Below, piece after piece: positions 1-10,784 of a DNA stretch of 64,000 nt. A program made the position numbers and the translations under genes. The notes beneath the pieces are model-generated. The model worked only from the letters and a program-made list of their open reading frames with translations, ran no database searches and was not told the origin of the DNA. How positions within the stretch are numbered: position 1 is the first letter of the stretch; every line of letters starts with the position of its first letter. Source of the DNA: Gordionus sp. m RMFG-2023 (Eukaryota; Nematomorpha; Gordioida; Chordodea; Parachordodidae); assembly GCF_954871325.1 (NCBI RefSeq), contig NC_088777.1:30357366-30421365 (forward strand), read 5' to 3'.

Positions 1-84
1 CTAGCCAAGGAGTTAATTGCTATATATTCTAGAGAAATTAGTTCATATCGCAGTTTATCCCTATAGATTCTTTTCAAAACCTCT

Positions 85-1503
85 TTAGTTATCCTTCCCT
101 ATTAATTTCATCAAAACTTCTAGTATGGAAATATTGAGCATCAGTTATTAAATGTTGATTTTTTGAAAATCGTTTTGTAAAACTAGTTACTATCTGATAA
201 ATGATATCGCGAAACACTTTAAATCTGTAAATTTGAAGAGAGTCATTTGGACGTTTATCTGAGCTTTCCTCAAAACACATCTTTTTATTACTAATTCTAC
301 GCTGCGGTATTTCAGTTCCCGTGCATATGTCATCAGGTGTGATCAAATCGGACAAATCTTTATTGATAGATAATACATATTTGAGCTTTCATATGTATTG
401 AGAGGAAATCTATATAATTTAAAGAAAATTTAGAATCGTCAACCATTTCCTAGGCAGTCAAAATGTCTAAGTTTTTTGTTTGTAAATATATTGATAGAGG
501 CTCAATTATTTCAAAAATATTCAAAAGAATATTAATACACTTAGGATGGTTTTAAATTTGCATCATTTCTAATAAAGCCTAAGCTTCTGAAGTCATTTAA
601 CAAAAATGATAAACATACAAAAAACTGTTTTCTCGCGTGCCTACCATCTTGTTCTCCAATATTTTGAAGCCTTTTTATTTTTTTTGAACCAATAAGCCTG
701 TTATTTATACTTGTATTCGTGCAAACTTCCATTTTTTTTATAAGATTCATTAAAAAATGTTGCAAGCCTATTTAGTAATCCAAATAGATTTTTCGCTTCG
801 AAATTATCACAAGTGTCACAAACACATAAGTTAGGAACGTGGCTAAAGCACTAAATATGTATATATCTGACACTTGTTTAATTTGAGCTTGATAGCTAAC
901 AAATTCATTTTTCCATATTAGCTGCGCCATCAAAAGATTCTCCAATTATATTATTTAATTGTAGTTCTTGTTTTAAAGAAACAATAAATCACAAAGTCCT
1001 TTACCTGAAGATTTAGTCACTTTAACTATTGTAAAAGTTTCTCCTCTAATTTTTCAATTATAAATGTATAGCAAACAAATTGTAGCTTGATCATATATGC
1101 TTATATCCTGAGTGGTGTCCATCTGTATGCTGAATTTGTTATTTCCTAATTGTTTCTTATTTGACTTTCTAAGCGTGTATAGAATTGCTTGGAATATAAC
1201 TTTCCTGGAAGTTTATGTTTTTCCTACGTATATTTGCTTCTTTGAATGACCTTATTTAAATGATCATTCCGGTTGGATCATAATTACATAGGTATCGTAT
1301 CAGTTCTAGGAAATTTCCATGATTTAAATTTATATCTTTACAAAATTTGATAAGGTTTCATTAGACGCCCTAATAGCTTAAGAATTTCTATGTTTTATTA
1401 TCATGAATATTATTAGAAATCTGCTTTGCTTTTCCAGCTATAAGTTTATTATTAACTGAATCTTGTGTGCTGTTGTCACTGTACCTTAAGAAAGTATTCC
1501 ACT
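85..1503 (-). pseudogene. DUF4371-type hAT transposase remnant
   Basis: Decayed transposase of the DUF4371/ZMYM1-like hAT group, read on the minus strand. In gene order, 1000-1150 encodes a stretch resembling 'QMDTTQDIS' (first catalytic Asp region), 905-950 encodes 'GESFDGAANM' matching the family's GQ-YDGA-NM signature, 541-765 corresponds to the segment before the hinge, and 89-355 holds the 'RR...YRFKVFRDII' block typical of the group. Stops and frame changes separate these blocks, so no complete protein is encoded. The N-terminal side is cut at 1503 by another hAT element. Whether 3010-3280 continues the same copy is uncertain, because I see no clear domain there. The C-terminal dimerisation region would lie beyond the left window edge. 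Confidence 0.7.
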
Positions 1504-3009
1504 TAGTGTTGTAAACGAACGCGTTCAAAATGAACGCCTTCGTGAAAGAAGTTCGTTTTTTTGAAAAAAATGATGAACGGTGTTCCTTTTATTTTTGACG
1601 AACCCTGAACGTGAAAGCGTTCCTTTTTTATGACGAACGCGTTCGAATTTAACGTTCGTTCAATTTTAAAAATACTTTTTCTTTTTATTTATTTGAAAAA
1701 TTTCATATTTCCGAATTTTTTTTAAAATAGTATTATTTATTATTTTTTTTAATCAGCTGCGTATTTCCTTTTCACATTTCAATTTTTTTAACACATAGTT
1801 TATTAATTTAAATATTATTGTTTATATTTTAATTTAATAGATTAGCATAAGCATGGATATTATTATTTAATCATCATCATCTGATTCTGAAAATCCAAAA
1901 TCAGATGAATTATCATTACCATGGCCAAATATGATAAATGTTTTACAGTAACATCCTATATTGAAGAACTAAATCAATGCTTACCAAGTGTAGAATGTGC
2001 CCAAAAAGTATTATATTGTCAAAATCTTCAGGTTCCAATTCAAAACGACATTTGATTTTAATATTAATTATTTGATTTTATATAATATATAACTAAATAA
2101 AATCATTAAATTTGAAGAAAAAATGCATTTGGGATATTTGAACCCAACAATAACGATAGTTATTTTAAAATTAAAAAAAATTAGTGACATCAAATATGGT
2201 AAACCATTGATAGAAGCCGTATTATATGGGATTAATAAAAGGTATTAAACCTATATCACTCTCAATTAATTACATATATTTTATATTTTTTTAAAGATTC
2301 GAACATATATATATGAAGAACAATATGTTCTTTCTGCAATTACATATCCAGTATTAAAGCTTCAAATGGCCATAGATAAAACTTCCACAGAACGAACCTA
2401 TTAAAAATAAACTTATAGCGTTATTGAAAAAAATGCTTAGAAAACCCTAAAAATGATAATGCAAGAACTGTTAATTTCGAGATATCCTTTTTTTTGCCGA
2501 GGAGGTAGAGAATGGATTGGAGGAGGATAACTTATCTCAATTCTTTGAATTAAATAATAAAACAATAAATGTTTTTAATAAATTCCCCACGTTAAATGAG
2601 TTATTTATTAAGTATAATACCGCAATCACTTCTACCCTTGAGCGCGTTTTTAGTATAGCTAATGCCGTATTAACTGCCAAACGTTCTTGTCTATCAGATG
2701 CAAATTTTGAAAATATTGTTATTAAAAATTAATAAGAAAAATTTTTATAAATAAAAATATCTTTTTATTTGATTGAATTTATAATTATATTATCAAAATA
2801 AAACTATATTATTTTTTAACATGGCTAATATTGTGTTAATAAATATAAGACTTATAGAAAATTTTAAAAAAAATTCATCATAATTATAAACGGTTCATGA
2901 ACGTGAACGCGTTCCTTTTTTTTGAAAGTGAACTTGAACGTGAACGAGTTCGATTTTTGTCAATGAACGTTGAACGCGTTCGATTTTTTTAGAAATGTTT
3001 ACAGCACTA
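1504..3009 (+). mobile_element. hAT element, AACGCGTTCG-ended family, copy A
   Basis: Ends are TAGTGTTGTAAAC on the left and its imperfect inverted match (reading GTTTACAGCACTA on the plus strand) on the right. Both ends carry clustered AACGCGTTC words over about 150 bases, which look like subterminal transposase-binding repeats. A second copy at 18317-19749 shares the whole layout. The flanks (ATTCCACT and CTTTAATT) do not form a duplication here, so the insertion footprint is lost or the flank has changed. It interrupts a minus-strand hAT fossil. Confidence 0.8.
2170..2732 (+). pseudogene. Truncated hAT transposase in copy A, with short intron
   Basis: Plus-strand remnant of a hAT transposase. 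Around 2178-2241 it reads 'PLIEAVLYGINKR', followed by a probable 55-base GT-AG intron (2242-2296) and then 'FEHIYEEQYVLSA', a block found upstream of the dimerisation domain in several hAT families. The open stretch 2517-2732 (71 codons) contains 'RVFSIANAVLTAKRSCLSD', the C-terminal hAT dimerisation motif in which a Glu before the Arg is conserved ('LERVFS' here). The N-terminal zinc finger and most of the RNase H-like core are absent. It cannot encode an active transposase, although the ends may be mobilised in trans. Confidence 0.7.
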
Positions 3010-3616
3010 CTTTAATTTCATCAATAATTAGAGCAACTGAAAGATAATTTCGTGGTACTTTATCTTACATAACTACTCAATACAAACACGATGTATTTGG
3101 ATTAGATGTTTCTATAAAAATGCAAGTTTTTGTTGCATTTGACTTTTTCCTTAAATTTGCTGCTTCTGTACATGAAAAGCCGGAGGGATAGAATAGGAAT
3201 GCGATTATCATTTGAAAGAAATGATATTGGAATATTTGGTGAAATTGTAACATCATGTAAAGATAAAGAAGAATCTGAAGTAGAGGTCTGCATTCGGCGG
3301 GGATTCAGCCCGCCCGCCCGCCCACACCCGCCCATCTAAGTGGGCGGGCGGAAAAATTTTTGAGAAATGGCAGGCGGGCGGGTTAAAAAATTTTGAAACT
3401 ATGGGCCGGCGGGTGGGTGGGCGGCTTAAGAAATAAAAAATTTTTGTTCAAAAACAAACTAAAGAAAAATCATAATTAATTAAATAATCAATAACAATAT
3501 ATCTTTTTTTATTTGTACCAATCGTTTTTTTAAGTGAAGAACACTTTACTAGTTTTTTGACAACTTTATCTAATTTTTCCCGCCATATATAATGTTTCAT
3601 AATGGATTTCATTGTT

Positions 3617-4412
3617 ACCCAGATGTCCCGTATGAAATATATGCAAAACTCTTTTTTGAAGTGAGTACGGAATGATTAATCTGCCATTCCAAAATGAAAT
3701 ACCGTCATCATTTTCTATTTCATCTATTCATGTTTTAAAAGCTTGAAATTCTGGTGCTTGATTTTGTATATTTGTACCATTTCTTTTCTTGATAGAGTTA
3801 ATGTGTCATAAGTAAGATTTCTTATATATTTCACTGTTTTATTTTCACTTGTTATTCTATTATCATTTTTCTCTATTGGGTTTCGCGATAAAGGATCTGC
3901 AATTATATTATTAGCGTCATTCTTGTACATTATATTATAATCATATGCAGATAATTTATAAACCCAACGTAATAATTTTTGGTTTGCTAATGAGCTTAAA
4001 TCTCTGTTATTACCTATCTTTATTAAAGGTTTGTGGTCTGTTCAAATTTTAAATTTTCGTCCATACAAATAGTTATGAGATTTTCTACGCCGTTTATTAT
4101 TGATTTTGCCTCTTTGTCTATTAAAGAATAATTCTTTTCAGCGTCTTGTAAAGTTCTTGAGGTGTAAGCTATTAGAAATTCGTTATCAATATCATATTTT
4201 TGCATGAATACAGCTCCAAATAGATGCATCTGTTTCTAATATTAACTCGAGGTCTGGTTTATAAAACTGTATAGTATTTTGTTCTGTTACTATTCCGAAT
4301 AATGAAACGATTGCGAAAATAGCACGGTATTTTATTATGGGATGGCAGATTAATCTTCGTACTCACTTCAAAAAATAGTTTTACATATGTTACATACGGG
4401 ACATCAGGATCT
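3617..4412 (-). mobile_element. Ty3/gypsy fossil: RNase H and integrase pieces, inverted duplication
   Basis: Broken remnant of a Ty3-type polyprotein inside the hAT at 3281-5043. The minus-strand stretch 4023-4229 shows RNase H features ('AYTSRTLQDAEKNYS', 'DKEAKS'). The stretch 3724-3930 shows the 'DPLSRNP' linker common after RNase H. About 75 bases at 3617-3691, covering the start of the integrase zinc-binding region, are repeated in inverted orientation at 4340-4409, so two fragments lie head to head. It is an old, heavily interrupted copy without recognisable LTRs. Confidence 0.75.
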
Positions 4413-4449
4413 CACTTGAGGAAGACGATATACTTCAGTTATCCTACTT

Positions 4450-4625
4450 TGGTGGAAACGACAAAGATTTGCAAAAGCTATCAAGATTAGCAAGAAAAAT
4501 ATTGAAAATTCCTGCAACTAGTGCTTCTTCTGAACGAAGATTTAGCATTGATGGAAGGTTTAGAACAAAGAAGAACGTGTTTGAATCCAGAAAATGTCGA
4601 TTCATTATTATTTTTGCATTATAAT
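4450..4625 (+). pseudogene. hAT C-terminal dimerisation fragment
   Basis: The plus strand at about 4480-4620 reads 'LARKILKIPATSASSERRFS', the diagnostic hAT dimerisation motif with the Ser-Glu-Arg core, followed by 'ESRKCRFIIIFAL'. The same peptide (with 'LVRKILAIPTTSASSER') is found on the minus strand at 16212-16400 next to the same GC-rich end, so this is the native transposase of the TAGAGGTCTGCA family. Everything upstream of the domain has been lost or replaced by the Ty3 fossil. Confidence 0.75.
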
Positions 4626-5051
4626 TACATATAATATCAATTTTATATTTATTTAATAAATATTCTATTTGATCAAATAAATTTTTCATAATTTAAATTG
4701 AATATTTTTTTTATGCTTAAATTAATTTCCTAAATTATAAACTTTTTGTAGAGGTGTAATGCTGAAATTTTTATTAGATGCTTAAAAAATTGAAAGAATT
4801 GCCTTTACTAAATTTTATAAGTGGACTTGGGTTAAAAAATTTTATAAATTATGGGCGGGCGGGTAAAAAATTTTAGACTAATGGGCGAGCGGGAGGGCGG
4901 GTAAGGAATTTTAGACAAATGGGCAGGGCGGGCGGGTATATATTTTTGAAAACTATGGGCGGGTTGGGTGGGCGGGTTAAATTTTTTTAAAACATTGGGT
5001 GGGCGGGCTTTTGGCCCAATAACCCGCCCAGTGCAGACCTCTAATCTTGAG

Positions 5052-5711
5052 TTTATGTGCATATTGTTGATATAATTATAGTAGAGGTTATATCTCTTGT
5101 TGTTAAATATGCTAATTATTTTATTGTGGTTTGAGTATGAGAAAAGTCAGATGTTATATTAGAACATGAACCTAAACTTATAATGGATGAAGATACTTAT
5201 AATAAACATAAAGATAGATGATTTTAATTTATATGTGATTTATGCGGACGTTAACGTTGTATTATCACCTTTTTTAAAGCATGAAGGAGAGTCTGAAGTG
5301 GTTTCAATAAATCAAGTGATAAGTTTGTAGTTATTATATTGAAAAAAAGCTGTTTTGTTCTGCTCAACTTTTGTATTTCCTATTTTAACTATATATTGTA
5401 TGCATGATAATATAAAAAATATAGATTTTAATTTTAAATTAGAATTTTATTTAATAAAATAGCTATCATGGTCAGATAAAATGTTGATGTTATGTTTGAT
5501 TGAATGATAAGATCATTAATAATCAATATATTTTAAATAAAGATTTCACACTAGCCCAGAAAATTTCTTATACATTTACATTGGATTATGTTTGGAAAAC
5601 CAATATTTCCCATTTTAGTTGTGAGGGTTATAAATTTTTTTAATACTTATACTTAGTTCTGGGTTAGAATAGTTAATTTCATCTTAACTTAAGATTAATA
5701 AATAAAATGAA
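5052..5711. other. Unassigned AT-rich sequence
   Basis: I see no supported gene, terminal repeat or tandem array here. The open stretches are short and of biased composition. Confidence 0.5.
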
Positions 5712-5775
5712 CAGTGGCGTAGGCATGGGGGGGGGGGGGAGTTCAATCTCCCTCCCCCCCCCCCCACCCCATGAA
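5712..5775 (+). mobile_element. hAT-like terminus with G-tract and C-tract
   Basis: CAGTGGCGTAGGCATG followed by a run of G, a short spacer and a run of C. The opening bases resemble hAT inverted ends (CAGTGGCGTAG). A related CAGTAGCGTCACTGGGGG end lies in inverted orientation near 43443-43465. The partner end of this copy was not found. The G and C tracts could fold on each other. Confidence 0.45.
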
Positions 5776-6836
5776 AAATGAAAAAAAAATTATAATAAAT
5801 TCTTAATAAACGCTTGGTTTTTATGTTTTAAATTTATTATAAATAATAATAGATATACACATTTGATTATTTTTATATTTATTAAATAAATTTTATATTA
5901 TTTTGCATTTCATAAAAGTTGTCTAGTTTGTCATATTCCATTTTATAAAAATATATATATTTCTCATTTTCAATATGAAAAAACAATCATCATGCAAGGA
6001 AAAAGATTCAGCAGATGCCGAAAATCTTTTGCAGGCTATTATTAAGCCAGAGTTTTTAATTTTAATTCAATGTGTTTATTTTTTATTTAATTATACATAT
6101 GATTTTAGCAAAATGCTACAATTAACAAAATTCTCAAGCCTGGCCCGGTGATTTTTTACCCATCCTGGCTCAGTTTCACTTTATTTAATAAGGCCGGTCC
6201 GACCTGATTTTTAATTTTTTTAAATACAAGGCTTAAACCAAAATTATTGTTGAACACAAAAATAACCAGTCATTTATATTCTGGGGAGTGGTAAATAAAA
6301 ACACTATTATTACTTCTATGAAATGTCAGAATTCCAAATATATACATATATACAAAAAAACAAATTCTAAATTTTCCCCGGTTCAAAAATTTTTTTGTTC
6401 TTGTTATATCTGACCAAATTTTGAAAATCAATTGTTGTTAAAAATATTAAAAAATTATTACAAAAAAAAACTTTTATTCTAATATATTATTTTTGTATAA
6501 TTTTATTTTTATCTATGAGAAAAAAATGAATAAAAAGAAAATTTATATATAATATTTCATATTTTTAAGTAACGTGTTACTTATGAGAATCGTGTCCTTT
6601 TTTCACAAGATGACGAGTAACGATAACGCGTTCCTTTTGTCAAACATAACGAGTAACGCGTTTTCTTTTTGAGGTAACGTTTACAACTCTAGAAATTAGT
6701 AGCGCTATAAACATTTCTACAAAATCGAATGCGCATACCTTCAAAGAAAAAGGAACTCATTCACGTTCATGAACGTGTTATCGTTCGTTCAAAACTTTGT
6801 GAATAAATACTTTTTTAAAAAATTTATTTTATATTT
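5776..6836. other. AT-rich interval with hAT-end debris
   Basis: Mostly unassigned. From 6570 to 6800 there are repeated TAACGCGTT and GAACGTGTTATCG words resembling the subterminal repeats of the element at 1504-3009, plus a TTTACAACTCTAG end near 6690. I read these as terminal debris of related hAT copies. No coding sequence is supported. At 6120-6230 there is a short GC-richer stretch (GGCCCGGTG, GGCCGGTCC) that may be another element end. Confidence 0.45.
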
Positions 6837-7145
6837 ATGGTTTGGGACTTCACCTACATTGATCCAAATGCACCATCCAACCATAACGTCTATACCCTCG
6901 CCCTTGCAGAAACCCTGGAAATCACTAAATTAAGTTCCATTGATCTTTCTTACTCATTTATACCCATCTCCTTGCTCCATTCTTACCACCTTCGCCAGCA
7001 AAGCTCAATGCTTTTTTAAAGAATTGGGGAGACGGATTTGGGAAAAGACCGATCAACCTAAAGAAACTCTTTTCTTACGGCAAAGACTTGCTACCGCCAT
7101 TATTTGATCCAACTATCTAAATTTTATCTCTTCCATTGGATAATC
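6837..7145 (+). pseudogene. 3' fragment of an RLE-type LINE
   Basis: The frame opens with 'MVWDFTYIDPNAPSNH', matching the VWD-T--D--A-S- block that closes the restriction-like endonuclease domain of R2-like LINEs. It continues through 'YSFIPISL'. In another frame the segment 7016-7100 encodes 'ELGRRIWEKT' and 'FLRQRLATAII', the usual C-terminal tail. So a frameshift and a later stop separate a recognisable C-terminus. Nothing upstream resembles the reverse transcriptase, consistent with a 5'-truncated insertion. A longer member of the same class lies at 51490-54100 on the minus strand. Confidence 0.65.
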
Positions 7146-7634
7146 TTCCATGTCTCCTTATACTTTCTTCCTAGTTCATCCTCCCTTTAAATCCCTATTC
7201 ATAAAATATATTCCTATAGTTTTCGCCTATATTAATTTTATTTACCTTTAGACATCCTATTTTTAAATCCCTTATCCCTTTCCCTTCTATTTAAATATTT
7301 TTTGCCTTTATTAATTTCACATTAGTAAAAAATAATTATACCCATTTTGATAATATATTACAACAGTTATCATTCAAATAAAGAAACCAATGAACAGTCA
7401 AAAAAAATGTAAAAATAAATACCATAATTTTTTTAACACAATATAATAGCCATGTTTAAAAATAATAGTGAATAAAAAAAATTCTTAATTTTTAATATTA
7501 AAAACTTTTATGTATCATATAAAATTTAATATTTAAAAATTTATATAAATTCATAATACTTTAAATTGTGTTCACCTATTTATATTAAACCTTTGATGAA
7601 AACTTAAAAATAATAAGGAAATTTTATAAACACA
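7146..7634. other. Unassigned AT-rich sequence
   Basis: This interval follows the LINE fragment. I see no gene, no clear poly(A) tail and no paired end repeats. Confidence 0.4.
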
Positions 7635-7642
7635 CTAATAAT

Positions 7643-8132
7643 CAGCGTCTGCATGACAGGATTTTCACTGGATACAATCCCACCTCAAAAACCTATGCCT
7701 ACCCCCGTAAAAATTTTTGCCACCTTCATCTACGATGTTTTCCCATTATTAATTACACCTTTTTAATTAGAATGGTATCCTTTCATAAATTTTAAAAAGA
7801 ATTACTTAAATTATTTTAGCTCTACGACCAACTATCAAAATTCTGTGAGTATAAAAGTTATTTTTTAGAACATGAACTCAATTAAAAACCAGAAAGTTTT
7901 ATTTGGAAAATAATGTGTTTGCGATATATAAATTTGGTAGACGATCAGAAATATCAATGTATTTATAATAGGTCTATAATAAAAATATTAATTTTTAAAG
8001 CAATATATTTTGTCCTATTTCATCTAAAATTTACGAATAAATTTATCCTACCCCCGGCTCCTACCCCCTATCCCCCTCAAGGAAAATTGGATGCAAGTTG
8101 CCTCCCCTCCCCTCCAGCTCATGTTGCCGCTG
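7643..8132 (+). mobile_element. 490-base hAT-type MITE, copy 1
   Basis: It starts with CAGCGTCTGCATGACAGG and ends with an imperfect inverted match (CAGCGGCAACATGAGCTGG on the minus strand). Flanks are CTAATAAT (7635-7642) and CTAAAAAT (8133-8140), an 8-base duplication with one difference. There is no coding capacity. A second copy, split by a later insertion, occupies 40000-43015 and shares the internal sequence, including the C-rich right end. Confidence 0.8.
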
Positions 8133-8290
8133 CTAAAAATAAATAAATTCTAAAAGATATTATTTTATATCTATACATATATTTAATGATTTTTACTTTA
8201 AGTATCTTTTATAATAATCATAATAATTTAACAAGCCTATAAAATACAACAATATAAAATTATAGTTATATTATATAAAATAATAAATAT

Positions 8291-10418
8291 CAGGGGCGGA
8301 CTGGCGACGCTACGCCCTCGTGGGCATTTTTTATATCGGCCTCATTTATATGGGGGCGAAGTCCCTATACCCCCATTCCCATAAATGGCTTCTTTGATTT
8401 ACATGATTTTTATTACTTCTTATTTTTTGAAAATAAGTTCAAACGATTTACATTTTTAGTAAAAAAAGAATAGTAAATTATACGATAATCATATATTTTA
8501 TTTTAAAAAAATGCACATCTAAAATCATATTCATTACCTATATAGAATAATATTCATTGAAAATATATATTTTTTATTAGATTTACAACGATATTGCACT
8601 ATAAAATAAAATCATACATCACATGTTAAATATAAAAAAATGCATACTCAATATATAAAATCAATTAATTATAAATATAAAATTATTGCAGTTATACAAT
8701 ATTACAGAGAATAAAATTGCTGCACTTTTATAAAATCAGCACCGATCATATTGTAAATAATATTAATAAGATTCTAATAAAAGAATTAAGAAAATATATA
8801 ATTTTTACGTTAAAAATCTCTCATTAACTTTGAACCTTTACGCAAATATAAAAGAATATCTTCTAGTTCAATCTACGCTAATAGTTCTCGTTCAATTGAC
8901 ATCATTAAAAACGCTTCTAATTTTTCTTGGTCAATATTAGCTCTCAGCTTATTTTTATAATTTTTAATTTACTAAATGCTTTTTCGCAATTAACCTGCGT
9001 AAATGATAAAGTTAAAATGTATTCATATGCCAAAAATAAATTAGTGTCACTTGTATGCATATTGTATCTTTTAAGAATTTCATACACGCATATTAAACAC
9101 TTGTTACATTTATTATCACACTCTGATTTATTATCATATTGTAATATTCCATCTTCTTCTTTTGACTCCTAACTTGTACATATGATATTATCGTCCGTTT
9201 CATTTAATTCTGCTACCAAATCTTTGAATACACTGGCAAATGAACATAATTCGTTATGAAATTTAACACTCAATATATATGCCAATTGTGCCAGTTTTTC
9301 CAAGGCCTTTTCAGAAATACCTTTACTATTTATTTCATCAAAATGTCTTGTTGCACATTCAAGATAGCCCTCAATTCGCAGAAAATAGTTCCGACAAGCT
9401 GTTTATAATTTGATCAATTATAGGACGAAATAGTTCAAACCAATAAAGGTCAATCGATTCTTGAGGACATTCATCTTGGCATTTGTCATTATATATTCTC
9501 TTCACTATTCCTATTCGATCTTTTTACATAGCATTTTGTATTCAGATACTCTCCAGGAGCTATAAATATGAAAATGTTTCATTTAAATTAGAAGCCATTT
9601 TATTGCTTTATTTTGAATCGATGTAATAATCAATGATACAGAAGATTTAGCATCTTCTTTCATTTTCCATGCTGACAAAGTACCTAATTTTTTAGTTTGA
9701 AAATAATATGACAGTGGCCCATTATTTTAAAAATTTCCAAATATATTATAGCTATTAGAGTTTAAATTTACATAAATTATCAAGTTTTTGTCTCAATTAT
9801 AAATTGAAGTGCTTTTATTGTTATTGAAAGCAAGCTCTCTTTACCATATGTCCATCTAAGGTCTTTTTCAAGTGCCAACCACCTTATCTCACCTATTTTT
9901 TGCAGCTTTCTCAACTTATTTTGGCCAGATGAATTATTCTGTTTCACCCAATATCTTTTATCTGATTCACCGACCTAGATTTTATTTGATTTCAATGAAT
10001 TAAGAACAAGAAACGTTGGCTATATTATCTCTACAATAAATCAATGTATAAAAATGTAATATAATAAATTAATTAAAACTTAGCTTTCACTCTATTCAAA
10101 CGGAAGCGTTTTCACTTCATTTGAAAAAAAAACAAAGAAAAGAACGTGGTAATGATGTGTAGCGTCAACCGACGTTATGATATATTATGCATTAAAATAT
10201 AGTAAACTACATGACAATTCTCAAGGAATGTGATATTCAAATCATAGAGATATCATTAAAAATAAATAAATGATAGGAGTAAATAATGTGAACATAATAA
10301 TATTTTTTCTAATCGGCCTCTATTTTGATATTTCCCAATGATCGGCCTCAAAAATCGGCATTTTCTCGCGGCCTCGTGGACAAAATGCCCACCTGGTCTT
10401 ATGGCCAGTCCGCCCCTT
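8291..10418 (-). mobile_element. hAT element, CAGGGGCGGACTGGC family
   Basis: Ends are CAGGGGCGGACTGGC and its inverted match, flanked by a perfect 8-base duplication ATAAATAT (8283-8290 and 10419-10426). The ends carry GCCTCGTGG and GGCATTTT words in inverted arrangement, also seen in animal hAT families. The interior encodes a decayed transposase on the minus strand. Confidence 0.9.
8820..9560 (-). pseudogene. Decayed DUF4371-type hAT transposase
   Basis: The minus-strand C-terminal end at about 8830-9000 reads 'VNCEKAFSKLKIIK' followed by 'QEKLEAFLMMSIERELLA', which is the hAT dimerisation domain with the expected Cys-Glu-(Lys/Arg)-x-Phe-Ser core. Further upstream in the gene (9350-9530) a block reads 'ESIDLYWFELFRPIIDQIINSL', the helical region typical of DUF4371 hATs. 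Stops and frame changes separate the blocks and the 5' half of the gene (9560-10300) is unreadable, so the copy is non-autonomous. Confidence 0.7.
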
Positions 10419-10784
10419 ATAAATATTACACAATCACGTATCTCATTAAATTATAACTTGAAGATTTTGAAACATAAATTATACTTTGGTAGTGAAGGTC
10501 AACGGTCTGGTCCTATCGGTCTTAGACCGGGACCGGACCGGACCGATTATCGGACCGATCTTTTTGTTGAAGATCGTGGTCCAGACCGGTCTTTTATTAA
10601 TATTTAAGTTTACTTTACTATTCAATTAATATAATTTTTTTTGTATATTTTATTTTATGATATTTTTCTAGAGGAGTTATTTTAGATTTTGTTAATTTTT
10701 TTTTTACAATATGAAAACCATAAGTTTGTCCAAGAAACATTTTACTTATAGTCCTAATAAAAAACATAGAATATGTGTTCCTGT

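Larger units (their letters stand above)
3281..5043 (+). mobile_element. hAT element with CGGGCGGG subterminal arrays
   Basis: Ends are TAGAGGTCTGCA and TGCAGACCTCTA, flanked by ATCTGAAG (3273-3280) and ATCTTGAG (5044-5051). That is an 8-base duplication with two differences. About 140 bases inside the left end and about 200 inside the right end are packed with GGGCGGGCGGG words separated by AAAAATTTTT, striking in such AT-rich DNA. The interior holds a hAT C-terminal fragment and a Ty3-type fossil. Related pieces lie at 16140-16745 and 56905-57010. Confidence 0.85.

Noticed and set aside
1504-3009. 8-base target duplication around hAT copy A
   Set aside because: ATTCCACT and CTTTAATT do not match in any nearby register, unlike the sibling copy at 18317.
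4444-4689. 81-codon minus-strand frame
   Set aside because: It is the shadow of the hAT dimerisation domain encoded on the plus strand.
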